From JBHPGW01 sp042569785 (GTDB lineage Bacteria; Planctomycetota; Phycisphaerae; Sedimentisphaerales; Anaerobacaceae), in the NCBI GenBank assembly GCA_042569785.1, contig JBHPGW010000005.1, forward strand, positions 10,626 through 74,625: a stretch of 64,000 nt of DNA, read 5' to 3'. Shown here piece after piece: positions 1 to 7,865 of the stretch. Under the pieces are notes generated by a model. The model made no database searches, was not told the origin of the DNA, and worked only from the letters and a program-made list of their open reading frames with translations. The position numbers and the translations under genes were made by a program. The first letter of the stretch is position 1; each line of letters opens with the position of its first letter.

Positions 1-885
1 TGAAAATACGATTAGAGACATAGCACCAAATATCACCAGTATCGCGATAGCAGGCCAAATCATTTTCGAACGTTTCCGAATATTCTTTTTGCCGCCTTCT
101 TTGCTCCGTTCTTTGGCTTTAAGTTCTTCTGTTTTCGAATTATCGATGTCATGAACAGGTGGTTTAGTAAGCTCGGCTTCATCAAGTTTTTTGTCATCAG
201 ACAGCGGCGGCAAAGGTTTTTGTGTTTTGGAGTCGATAGCCTGTTCGATTGGAACCTGATATGTCCGGAATTTTTCAAACCAGCCGGCAATATCTGAATT
301 TTCAATAATAGCGATATCAAACTCATCTCTATCACCGGCAAGCAGCAGATTCGGGTTGGCTGTCTCTGCAACTGTCATAAGAAGGTTAACGCCGCTAAGT
401 TTGCATACTGCTGCCTTATGCCTGATATCAGCCACTTTCCAGTCACTGTAACGCCCATCTGATATTACGAGGCAATATTTGCTGGTATATGGACGATTAT
501 TCAGTTCGCCATAGGCAAGCTGTAATGCATCAGCGATATTAGCCCGACACCACCATTTGTATTTAAGATCCATAAGTTTTTGATTGAGCCTGGTTCGCTG
601 GGCTGCACTGTCAGGATCAATCCGGCAGATTGTTTCGATAACATTTTTATCCTTATGTGCTGAAACAATAATCAGCTCGTCTCCAGCTCCAAGCAATGAT
701 ATTGCCTGACGGGCAAGGATCAGTGACTGCCTCCATGTTATATGTCCCACATCGCTGCAGTCGATTATGATGGCTAAAACCAGATGCTCGTCAGTACCAA
801 TCGCCCCCTTCCCTGAAGCGTTAGCAGTAAATGGCACCAAAACCATCATGATTATTATCGATATTTCAAAAAACAGCTTTTTCAT
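1..885 (-). CDS. vWA-like secreted/membrane-anchored protein (3' end cut by window)
   Basis: This open frame runs from an ATG at 885 to the window edge, so its C-terminus is missing; 295 codons are seen. Residues 1-24 form a signal peptide (basic start, hydrophobic core, TANAS cleavage-like end). Residues about 35-200 look like a von Willebrand A fold: a strand ending in IIIDCSDVG, then helices, and a later VISDG strand. The MIDAS motif is degenerate, because DxSxS is replaced by DCSDV, so metal binding is doubtful. A charged linker rich in Lys and Glu follows, then a membrane segment at about 281-295. A membrane-anchored vWA protein beside a HerA-type ATPase suggests a cell-envelope complex of the mobile element. 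The precise role is unknown. Confidence 0.7.
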   Translation of the reverse strand, partial: MKKLFFEISIIIMMVLVPFTANASGKGAIGTDEHLVLAIIIDCSDVGHITWRQSLILARQAISLLGAGDELIIVSAHKDKNVIETICRIDPDSAAQRTRLNQKLMDLKYKWWCRANIADALQLAYGELNNRPYTSKYCLVISDGRYSDWKVADIRHKAAVCKLSGVNLLMTVAETANPNLLLAGDRDEFDIAIIENSDIAGWFEKFRTYQVPIEQAIDSKTQKPLPPLSDDKKLDEAELTKPPVHDIDNSKTEELKAKERSKEGGKKNIRKRSKMIWPAIAILVIFGAMSLIVFS

Positions 886-919
886 AATCTTCCCTTTTCG
901 CCCATTTACGGGCAACTAA

Positions 920-1132
920 TTAGTGTTTGTTTCTTTTGATAATTTTGAAAACTCCGACAACCCCGAGGCATATTACTGCCAAGGAGGCTAAGCCGAATAG
1001 GGGGTCATTTTGATGGTATCGAAGGTTCTCAACACTTTTTGAAATTAATTCAAACAGTTTTGATTTGATTATCAGTATGACGACCATAACTAACAGAAAT
1101 AGCGGAACTATATTTTCCCATCGGATTCTCAT
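920..1132 (-). CDS. small two-helix membrane protein
   Basis: A 70-residue protein with two hydrophobic segments (about 8-24 and 47-63) and a basic C-terminus (KIIKRNKH). The ATG at 1132 has a very good ribosome site, AAGGAGAG, about seven bases upstream. The first 83 bp overlap the end of the upstream gene in another frame. It sits between the nuclease-like gene and the vWA gene, all on the minus strand, so it probably belongs to the same operon and membrane complex. I recognise no family. Confidence 0.6.
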   Translation of the reverse strand: MRIRWENIVPLFLLVMVVILIIKSKLFELISKSVENLRYHQNDPLFGLASLAVICLGVVGVFKIIKRNKH

Positions 1133-1565
1133 CTTTAGTTCTCTCCTTTTGAATTTTTTGATGTGACAATATCATTTTTTTCTTTGGCAGTCTTTTCAAC
1201 CGACTATATGTTTCAAGCTCGCTTTGAAGCTGCCCCAAAAGCAGGATTTTGATAGGTTCACCACCTGGGCTTAGCTGCAGCGGTTTTAGTTTACGTGTGA
1301 TCTCATTTTTCACTTTTTTAGTAGGGACAACGACCCATAATGGCACATTTACTAACACCGCCTTTCTTGCGTTGTCCGTGGCATGTCGTAATGTGGTTTC
1401 AACCTCAAATCCCAAACTAACGTGGTCTTGTTGCGCAAATACATCAAAAAAGGTAGTTACACCGTTTTGGACAAAGCTGTATTCAGTGTCAGCAAAAGCA
1501 AAGAACCTGCTCGCGGTCATTTTGACGTCCATCGCTATAGAATTATGTAGAGTATCTCCTCGCAT
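1050..1565 (-). CDS. putative restriction-endonuclease-fold protein next to HerA-like ATPase
   Basis: A 171-residue protein that starts at the ATG at 1565, seven bases after an AAGGAATG ribosome site and just past the ATPase stop codon. The core at about 45-90 has an acidic strand GFEVETT, then a helix with a conserved-looking Asn (ATDNARKA), then the strand LWVVVPTKK. That pattern (E-x-E, Asn helix, hydrophobic strand) resembles PD-(D/E)xK-type nuclease domains found beside HerA/TraD-like ATPases. The assignment rests on pattern alone. The last 28 codons overlap the next gene, so the C-terminus may be less constrained. Confidence 0.5.
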   Translation of the reverse strand: MRGDTLHNSIAMDVKMTASRFFAFADTEYSFVQNGVTTFFDVFAQQDHVSLGFEVETTLRHATDNARKAVLVNVPLWVVVPTKKVKNEITRKLKPLQLSPGGEPIKILLLGQLQSELETYSRLKRLPKKKMILSHQKIQKERTKDENPMGKYSSAISVSYGRHTDNQIKTV

Positions 1566-1571
1566 ATTTGT

Positions 1572-3254
1572 TCATTCCTTATGGTCAGCAACTATTTTTA
1601 TCGCTGATTCAAGTGGTTCAATTAATATCGTGCTTCGCCCGCGGCTGCCGGATTCTATTTTGTGTTCCCTGATCAAACCTTTCTCAATAAGGCCGGGACG
1701 AGCTCGCTGAACTGTATTAGGGCTTATGCCAGCGAGTTTGGCGTATTCACTGGAGGGATGCATTGGATGTTCGACTACTGCCAGGATGAATTTGAATTCA
1801 CTCTGGCTCAAATCACCGTACTTTTTACCAAGTGATTCACTCCTTAGTTCAATATTTTCAATCCCGGACCAGTTTGAAAATTCAGTTGCAGGTATAACCT
1901 TTAGAGATTCCAGTGGCTTTAGACTGTCATCGGCATCTTTGTCTGTTACGGGCTGTAGCTGGTCTCGTTTAAGTTCTGGTACCTCGAACAAAAACGGGTA
2001 TCGCCAATTACCTTCACCAACCTGTCCGGCAAAAAGTCCCGGCTTAAGATGGTGTGTACACCAGATAATCTGTTCCTGCGTCAACCCTATAAAACCACCG
2101 GCGGCTTTGTAGTCCGGGACAGAACCACATCGTCCGACTATCTTTGTTGATGTTATGCTTGGTAGGCGAACCGAAAGATTGTCAGGACCCAGGACAGATA
2201 TACTAAAGCCAATACCTGCGCCTCTGACAAGGCCAGCCATATCTGTAATGGCGTTACCATGATAGCCGGAGGTTTCTTTTTTCTGGGAAAAAGTCCGTTG
2301 ACCTTCATCAAAGCTTATCCATAAATCCATCCCCTGGTTCGATACACCTCTGGCTATCCGTGAACAAAACTCCGATGCTACAGGGTAATTTTGGAGCAGG
2401 TCCTGGACAGTTTCAGGCAAACCCGCCAGTTCAAAGACTAAATGCGATTTAGCCAATTTATCAATATCCCAACCTTTATGATAGGCGAGTACTTGCGGTC
2501 CAAGTGTTAGCAGCACCGCTTCGAGATTGTCGATGATAGCCTGGCGTGCTTGGGGATTAGCATGCCTGTTGTAGCGAATAGCCTCAAACAAGTGGAAAAG
2601 AGTGGGATACATTTCACCGCCGTTGAATACACCATGCTTTTTGTAGAGCTTTATGATCGTACTTTTTAGTAAAACAGATGCCCTTGGAGGCAGGTTTAAA
2701 ACATTGACCAAAAGATCGGCAGCGACTGAGGCATACTCGTTTGGATCTACACCAAAAGGTACCTGTAGTGGATTTACTTTAAACCGTCTCCCTCTGATTA
2801 TTATCAGGTCAATGTCTTGTTTTGCTAAGTGCTTTCTGAGAAATCGAAATTCTCTCTTCCTCAAATCAACCAGCCACATACCGCGGACGTGAGGGGCGAT
2901 CTGGATTGCATAAAAGATAGTCAACGTAGTTTTTCCCGAACCAGTATTAGCTATGATTAGCGTGCCCGCATTCAAGTACTGAATGAATGCCTTTATCGGG
3001 TTTCCATATTCATCGGCGCCGATAATAAAATCGCCTTTACGAAGCTTGGACGGTAGGAAAGGGGAACCACTCCGAGCGATCCTTCTCTGTGCATTAGTAA
3101 CCCTTTTTACAATTTGGCTGATAATGAATTTGTCCTGTATCCCATGGCCAAAGCATCTAAGAAGCTGCCTACCGGCAAAATCCTCAAATACACCAAGTTG
3201 CTTACCTATTTCTATCTTTTTTTCTAACTCAGTTAAGGCGTCATCATTTTTCAT
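1572..3254 (-). CDS. HerA/TraD-type DNA-pumping ATPase with C-terminal winged helix
   Basis: A 560-residue P-loop ATPase of the HerA/FtsK/VirD4 kind. Walker A is ANTGSGKTT (about 102-110), followed by MWLVDLRKREF, typical of DUF87/TraD proteins. Walker B is WISFDEGQ (about 305-312). The last 80 residues form a winged helix (SEFKFILAVVEHP, then SPNTVQRARPGLIEKGLI), so the protein can contact DNA. I place the start at the ATG at 3254, which overlaps the upstream zinc-protein gene by 11 bp; an ATG at 3266 is also possible. The frame stays open to 3608, but that part is the shadow of the zinc-protein gene. Likely role: moving DNA for conjugation or partition of the element. No relaxase is seen in the window. 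Confidence 0.75.
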   Translation of the reverse strand: MKNDDALTELEKKIEIGKQLGVFEDFAGRQLLRCFGHGIQDKFIISQIVKRVTNAQRRIARSGSPFLPSKLRKGDFIIGADEYGNPIKAFIQYLNAGTLIIANTGSGKTTLTIFYAIQIAPHVRGMWLVDLRKREFRFLRKHLAKQDIDLIIIRGRRFKVNPLQVPFGVDPNEYASVAADLLVNVLNLPPRASVLLKSTIIKLYKKHGVFNGGEMYPTLFHLFEAIRYNRHANPQARQAIIDNLEAVLLTLGPQVLAYHKGWDIDKLAKSHLVFELAGLPETVQDLLQNYPVASEFCSRIARGVSNQGMDLWISFDEGQRTFSQKKETSGYHGNAITDMAGLVRGAGIGFSISVLGPDNLSVRLPSITSTKIVGRCGSVPDYKAAGGFIGLTQEQIIWCTHHLKPGLFAGQVGEGNWRYPFLFEVPELKRDQLQPVTDKDADDSLKPLESLKVIPATEFSNWSGIENIELRSESLGKKYGDLSQSEFKFILAVVEHPMHPSSEYAKLAGISPNTVQRARPGLIEKGLIREHKIESGSRGRSTILIEPLESAIKIVADHKE

Positions 3255-3687
3255 TTGTTTTTCCATCTTCCTCGACAAACGGTAAAAACAGTGTTTTTCC
3301 TGTGGCAATCCAGAGGCTCTTACGAACGATATTGCCATGACAACTTCTGCAGAAAGGAATAGTTCGCCCGTCAGGCAATTGAAGGTAATGGGCATGAGCC
3401 CTACATAAGGGACTGCCACAGCCTGAGGGATGGGGATTCTCTGTTCCACCACAATGCTTGTGGCATTTGATACAACTGATGGCCCCGCATTCGCGACACC
3501 GGCCACCAACAGAAGAAGTAATGCAGCCACAATGGAGGCTTGGAATTTCTTCAAGTTCATAGCTTTCAACACCACCGTCTTCTTCAGATAATTTATGATA
3601 CTCATCATTAACTCCCAAGATATCTATTTCATCGCTTTGAGGGTTCTTGCTGAATCTTCGACGAAAAATTTTTCTTAAAAATGACAT
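3244..3687 (-). CDS. cysteine-rich zinc-binding protein
   Basis: A 147-residue protein with a basic N-terminus (MSFLRKIFRRRF), an acidic linker, and eleven Cys plus several His between residues 53 and 116. The pairs are CGC, CREC, CIKC, HKHC, a single Cys then C-x4-C, and CRSC. This looks like two or more treble-clef/B-box-like zinc sites. The start is the ATG at 3687, which has GGAG seven bases upstream; an in-frame TTG at 3711 would run into the preceding gene. It overlaps the ATPase start by 11 bp, so the two are probably translationally coupled and work together. The zinc-ligand style resembles that of the E2-RING-like protein at 14026-15081, but no homology is proven. Confidence 0.65.
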   Translation of the reverse strand: MSFLRKIFRRRFSKNPQSDEIDILGVNDEYHKLSEEDGGVESYELEEIPSLHCGCITSSVGGRCRECGAISCIKCHKHCGGTENPHPSGCGSPLCRAHAHYLQLPDGRTIPFCRSCHGNIVRKSLWIATGKTLFLPFVEEDGKTNEK

Positions 3688-3704
3688 GTAATTGCTCCGA
3701 TCTA

Positions 3705-3881
3705 TTACCAAGGAGAATCAAATATCACCCGGTTTAACCAGCCGGATAGTCGATATACAAATTTAGCAATAAACCATAAGCTAAATACACTCAGCAATAT
3801 CAAGTCAAACGCCAGAAATGCATACCCAATAAACCTCAAGATATCACCGGCATTGTCAGTAAATTTCTTTTTCCAACTCAT
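3705..3881 (-). CDS. 58-residue single-pass membrane protein
   Basis: A short gene with ATG at 3881 and stop TAA at 3705-3707, preceded by AAGGACAGGAA as a ribosome site. It encodes a basic start (MSWKKKF), one or two hydrophobic stretches (about 17-43), and a C-terminal RVIFDSPW. It lies 18 bp upstream of the zinc-protein gene in the same direction, which supports it as a real operon member. No family is recognised. Confidence 0.5.
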   Translation of the reverse strand: MSWKKKFTDNAGDILRFIGYAFLAFDLILLSVFSLWFIAKFVYRLSGWLNRVIFDSPW

Positions 3882-3905
3882 TTCCTGTCCTTAAAAAATA
3901 AAGGT

Positions 3906-4274
3906 TTAAATATGTGCCGGTTGAAAATGTCTTTTCCGCTTTCCAAAAGCTATCGTATGGCTCATATATTTTTTACACGTGTTACTGACAAACGCCCATA
4001 CCTTTGAAGCTGTGTTTTGGGTAGGAAGAGCAGCGGCTTTAACGGCATCAACAGATGCTTTTGTAATGTCAGGATTGTTCTGCGTCTGTGGTACCACGAC
4101 GTTGGGTTCGACGTTTATTGCGACCAGTAACTCTGCGGCCTTATTAGCGCAAGGCTTGTTGAACCTGTTAAGTGAGCTTCTCTGGAGATTTCGTACGATT
4201 CGTTTTCGAATCTTGTTAGGGCATGATACTGCCGATTGTACTTTGGTTTTGTTAATATGTCTTTTTCGTTTCAT
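3906..4274 (-). CDS. small highly basic protein
   Basis: A 122-residue protein with ATG at 4274, about eight bases after GGAAAGG. The N-terminus is rich in Lys and Arg (MKRKRHINKTK, then IRKRIVRN), the centre is Thr/Ala/Asn-rich, and the C-terminus is basic again (FGKRKRHF). It could bind nucleic acid or membrane, but no domain is recognised. It is the first gene of the minus-strand run 885-4274. An overlapping open frame on the other strand is less likely, because this frame has the ribosome site and fits the operon direction. Confidence 0.45.
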   Translation of the reverse strand: MKRKRHINKTKVQSAVSCPNKIRKRIVRNLQRSSLNRFNKPCANKAAELLVAINVEPNVVVPQTQNNPDITKASVDAVKAAALPTQNTASKVWAFVSNTCKKYMSHTIAFGKRKRHFQPAHI

Positions 4275-4515
4275 AGTATCTGCCTTTCCTTTCCCAAATT
4301 CCAAATGTGTAATTGACTTATTCGTTTATCCCTTTTAAACTGTTGGTTAACTGAATAACTTTACAACCGGAAATTACCATAAATGTCTGTGTTGTTCAAG
4401 TTGAAATTTGCATAAATACCGACACAGCAAGCACTTACATTGCTATGCTGGAAAAATAGATGAAGTGACAATATGGAGTTAGAGCAATCTTCCGGATTTT
4501 GCGGAAAATCGAAAA
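4275..4515. promoter_or_regulatory. divergent intergenic promoter region
   Basis: This AT-rich stretch of 241 bp separates the minus-strand membrane/ATPase operon from the plus-strand STAND gene. Both promoters must lie here. It contains GTTGGTTAAC-type inverted sequence near 4340. I could not fix a convincing -35/-10 pair. Confidence 0.35.
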
Positions 4516-7008
4516 ATGAATGAAAAGTGGCCAAAATTTAAGATATATGCTGTCATAGATGGAAACAGTTCAGGGCTGTTTGCAAAAAGACAAATGTCTA
4601 AACATGCTCACTGGGAAGAAGCTTACTTTTATCTGACAGGAGGATTGGAACCAACTGAGGAGATTAAAAACGCGTGTAAAGGCAATTGGAGTTTATTAGA
4701 CAGAGGAGATTATAATGAGGATCGGCTTTTAAGGGAGTTGGTAGAATATGCAAAAGCTGCCGACAAAGCCAGTGATATGAAAATGAGTTGCGAGGTTACA
4801 GAAAAACATCATGCAGAAAAAGGCTATCAGGAGACCGTGAATCGTTATTTCGAAAACCCGAAAGGGGATGCGGAAAAACTACCTTTTAAAAAGTTCTTTA
4901 TTGATGCTCCAGTTTTTAAGATGAGTGTTCTAAAAAACGTGCGGGGACAGCATGAAAAAGTTCAGGGAATGGCGGAAGAGTTTGGTGTATTATCTCCACA
5001 CAACATCGTAGTACGAGATAATTTCAAGTATTTACGGCCGATAGAAGATGTGCTGAGAATCAAAGGTAATGAAAAATCAAAGTGGTTTCGAAAAACAGGC
5101 CCTTTAGCGGTAGATTTTGATACTGACAAGGTGTATTGTCGCAGAGAACTGCTTGATAAGCTTAAGAGTATGATCCTGAGCAACTCGCTTTCAATTCTTG
5201 AGGGTGTTGCTGCAGTAGGAAAAACAGTGCTTATTCGTCAACTTGCCTATGAACTCTTTCAAGAAAATGAGTTGGAAGTATATTATTTTGATTGTGATTT
5301 GAATAGAGGATTTGATCAGGCTGAGCTTACAAATGAAATCAACACACTGTGCGGTGTATTTATACTGGAAAACATTCATCTTGAAATACGTAAGATTCAG
5401 CGGTTATTGGAACAAATCAAAGAAGATTCAAAAAAACATGTTCTTTTTACAACTAGACCTTCATTCAGGGAGTTTCAATATACAAAAGATAATAGTCTAA
5501 ATAACCTGGACTTTATAAGGCTAAAACCTTTTTGTCAGGCAGATGAGATTATAGACCATTTCATGTCGGTTCATCCCAGTGGTTTTTTACCTTCGGAAGT
5601 CGTGCAATCCATAAAGGATATTGCAAAGGGCAGTTTTTGGCTTATGGCATATGCACTTGAAGGCTATATCAAAAAGTGTGATACTGATGAACCGCGAGCC
5701 TGGTTGGTTGAAGGGATAAAGGAAGACATGGAAGATCTTGAAAAGTTAAACCATGGTTTCCCTGAAGTTTTGGTTGCACTTTCTCCTCTTTATCAAATCG
5801 AGATATTGACTGAAGAAGGTTTCTTAACGAACACCCTGGGCTTTGACTTGAACTTGTTGAATGAACTGGTCAGAAGAGGTGAAATAACGAGACAGGTGAA
5901 TTTGGATCAGTATGTATTATATGGGCTGCCACATTCAGCCTTAGCTAAAGTTTACTGGGAACATGGTAAAAAATACCGTCGGCGAAGAAAACTGCAAAAA
6001 CCCATTGATTTTATTTACGAGTATGCTGTATCAGGGGTTCCTAACGGACTGGAAGCGATCGTATTTAAGAATGAAGATGTACGGAATCAACTGTACATGC
6101 GAGTTAATGCTGCTGGGAAAATGACAGAGGTTATAGAAAATGAGCTGTCCATGAAAGCAGTTAACTTTTGGATTAAAGATTGTGGTTCTTGTTCTATCAA
6201 TAACCAATTATTGGTGATTCTAACTAATAAAATTTCGACACATGATGACATCCGTAATGCGGGATATTGTTTTCGTGATTTATATAAAGTTAATCCTAAA
6301 GCGGGGCAAAAACTATTTGACCACATAGACCTCAAAAAATTGGCGAGTAGATTTAGTAAATCTACACATGTCATGGAGACATCTTCTTTTATTGATTGTT
6401 TTAATACCTCTGATCATAATATGGCTATAGAGTTTTGTAATCTTCTTGATATAAAGAAACTAGCAAACGTACTGCCAGAAGTGAAGGTCTTCGGATGTAT
6501 TTGTGCACCAATTTCTATACTATTTATGGTGAATGATAGCATGGGATGGGAGTTTTGGAATCTCTTGGATTGGAAAAAACTCATATCAAAGTCAAAACAA
6601 ATGAAGTACATTGCAATGACTTGCTGGGGTATTGGGATGGTGTTTTCCTATCAGAAATCTGCAGGTGAAAAACTTTGGAAAATGTTGGATGTTCAAGAGC
6701 TGGCAGATGTAGTGGTTAAGCATAAAAATCCTCTTCGTATACAGAAGTGCTTTTTTTTCCTAAATTCAATAAAAAATCCCAAACCTATGCGAGAGTTTTT
6801 GAATTTACTGGATATTAGCACGTTGGCGAATAATTTGAAAAAGTCAAAAAACGAAAATGAAAAAAAAGACTGTGTTTCCTATATCTGCAAAGTAGATAGA
6901 AATATTGGCGAAAAGCTTAAATCACTGTTAAGTGGTAATTATCAGTTGCCCTATATGCTAGAACACAAGAAAAAGGTGGCAGAGAGAAAGAAAGAAAGAC
7001 CGGATTGA
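4516..7008 (+). CDS. STAND-type NTPase with C-terminal tandem repeats, candidate defence protein
   Basis: An 830-residue protein. Residues about 225-330 form a P-loop NTPase core: Walker A GVAAVGKT, Walker B-like VFILENIH (about 280-288), and a sensor-like strand VLFTTRPSF (about 308-317), as in STAND/NACHT-type ATPases. A helical region follows to about residue 590. From about 595 to the end there are five repeats of 38-43 residues, each with a core like EFWNLLDxKKLA (seen near nt 6310, 6427, 6550, 6667 and 6793). N-terminal residues 1-150 match nothing I recognise and could be an effector or sensor. The gene is transcribed against its neighbours and followed by a hairpin, as expected of a cargo gene. 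Antiphage function is inference from architecture and context. Confidence 0.7.
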   Translation: MNEKWPKFKIYAVIDGNSSGLFAKRQMSKHAHWEEAYFYLTGGLEPTEEIKNACKGNWSLLDRGDYNEDRLLRELVEYAKAADKASDMKMSCEVTEKHHAEKGYQETVNRYFENPKGDAEKLPFKKFFIDAPVFKMSVLKNVRGQHEKVQGMAEEFGVLSPHNIVVRDNFKYLRPIEDVLRIKGNEKSKWFRKTGPLAVDFDTDKVYCRRELLDKLKSMILSNSLSILEGVAAVGKTVLIRQLAYELFQENELEVYYFDCDLNRGFDQAELTNEINTLCGVFILENIHLEIRKIQRLLEQIKEDSKKHVLFTTRPSFREFQYTKDNSLNNLDFIRLKPFCQADEIIDHFMSVHPSGFLPSEVVQSIKDIAKGSFWLMAYALEGYIKKCDTDEPRAWLVEGIKEDMEDLEKLNHGFPEVLVALSPLYQIEILTEEGFLTNTLGFDLNLLNELVRRGEITRQVNLDQYVLYGLPHSALAKVYWEHGKKYRRRRKLQKPIDFIYEYAVSGVPNGLEAIVFKNEDVRNQLYMRVNAAGKMTEVIENELSMKAVNFWIKDCGSCSINNQLLVILTNKISTHDDIRNAGYCFRDLYKVNPKAGQKLFDHIDLKKLASRFSKSTHVMETSSFIDCFNTSDHNMAIEFCNLLDIKKLANVLPEVKVFGCICAPISILFMVNDSMGWEFWNLLDWKKLISKSKQMKYIAMTCWGIGMVFSYQKSAGEKLWKMLDVQELADVVVKHKNPLRIQKCFFFLNSIKNPKPMREFLNLLDISTLANNLKKSKNENEKKDCVSYICKVDRNIGEKLKSLLSGNYQLPYMLEHKKKVAERKKERPD

Positions 7009-7019
7009 TTCCGGCCTTT
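6995..7019 (+). terminator. hairpin after STAND gene
   Basis: AAAG-a-CCGG pairs with CCGG-c-CTTT around a seven-base loop; the stop codon TGA falls in the loop. On the plus strand no U-run follows, while on the minus strand pyrimidine-rich sequence follows. It may end transcripts from either side. Confidence 0.45.
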
Positions 7020-7048
7020 AAAAAAATCAAGGAATTCTTATAGGCACT

Positions 7049-7198
7049 TCAAAAACATCTTCTTCGCTTTCTTTCTAACGGATTTTTGATGTTATCAATC
7101 AGCTTTAATGCCTGACGCTTGGTTATTTTTTCAGGTATCTCTGCTCCAAGCCTTTTCAAGTATGCGGTCTGGTTTTCTGTTGCTGGGTAACTGAGCAA
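7049..7198 (-). pseudogene. 3' remnant or tiny gene with a TENQTAYLKRLG-type C-terminal motif
   Basis: A 49-codon open stretch on the minus strand whose only in-frame start is a TTG at 7198. Residues 6-37 read ATENQTAYLKRLGAEIP then ITKRQALKLIDNI. That pattern (T-x-x-Q-x-x-Y-L-x-x-L-G ... T-K-x-x-A-x-x-L-I) is common near the C-terminal end of phage and plasmid DNA-handling proteins. An in-frame stop lies upstream (after MSRPSKP). It is best read as a decayed gene tail lying between two plus-strand genes. Confidence 0.35.
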
Positions 7199-7304
7199 GC
7201 AAAGTGCCTTTTATGGCTTTGAGGGCCGAGACATTTTTTTAACAAAATCACAAAGTTTATAAACCCCACTTTCTTATTATTACCACTGGAGAGTTACAGT
7301 ACAA

Positions 7305-7865
7305 ATGTTTCCAAATAAAACATACGAGCTTCGAAAATTGTATTTTGAGCAGAGTAAGTACTCTGCAAAACCAATTAAGCCTGAGTATCCGCTATTATTA
7401 CAGTGGCCTGAAAAAGGTTATTTTAAAAAATTAAAGCCCGATGTTGATCTGCTGCAGAGGGCATTGAAACCTGACAAAAATATCGAGGAAAAAAGTATAT
7501 CGGAACAAATATTTGGTAATGAGATAAAACAGCAATCTATTGACCTTCATCATATAGCGAATTTATTTTACGAGCGTTGCAGGCTTCACAAAAACCATAT
7601 CTCAGAAATCGATAGAAGGCATATTGAGGCCCAGGAAAAACTGTTTGGAGTTCAAATTAATAATGCATCAGATAAAGGCAAACGTCTTTCAACTCTGGAA
7701 GGCCAGTTGTCACAGCTTGATCAACAGAGAAGAGAAGAAGAACTTGCGTTTTGGAAGGATACTGTAGAGCTAAGAGGAACGTTATTTGAAAACTCTGGTG
7801 ACTACAGAGCCGCTAAGCAAAGAGAATTTATTTTCTCTGATGTGGAGGCTGGCTATGGCAGATAA
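7305..7865 (+). CDS. coiled-coil accessory protein of HerA-like ATPase
   Basis: A 186-residue, mostly helical protein with no recognised family. Residues about 75-165 are charged and heptad-like (ISEIDRRHIEAQEKL, LEGQLSQLDQQRREEELAF), predicting a coiled coil. Its stop codon overlaps the start of the following HerA-type ATPase by 11 bp, so the two are translationally coupled and probably form one complex. The ATG at 7305 follows GGAGAGTTACAGTACAA, a ribosome site with somewhat long spacing. Confidence 0.6.
   Translation: MFPNKTYELRKLYFEQSKYSAKPIKPEYPLLLQWPEKGYFKKLKPDVDLLQRALKPDKNIEEKSISEQIFGNEIKQQSIDLHHIANLFYERCRLHKNHISEIDRRHIEAQEKLFGVQINNASDKGKRLSTLEGQLSQLDQQRREEELAFWKDTVELRGTLFENSGDYRAAKQREFIFSDVEAGYGR

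Noticed and set aside
1..885. Full metal-binding vWA domain
   Set aside because: The DxSxS motif is DCSDV and the downstream Thr is not seen, so only a degenerate vWA fold is claimed.
1249..1710. Plus-strand frame of 153 codons across the nuclease-like gene
   Set aside because: It lies opposite two coupled genes and has no domain or ribosome site.
3255..3608. N-terminal extension of the HerA-like ATPase with an apparent signal peptide
   Set aside because: It is the out-of-frame shadow of the zinc-protein gene, whose Cys pairs and ribosome site are better support; the ATPase start at 3254 is enough.
3979..4338. Plus-strand frame opposite the basic-protein gene
   Set aside because: The minus-strand frame has a ribosome site and fits the operon direction; this one does not.
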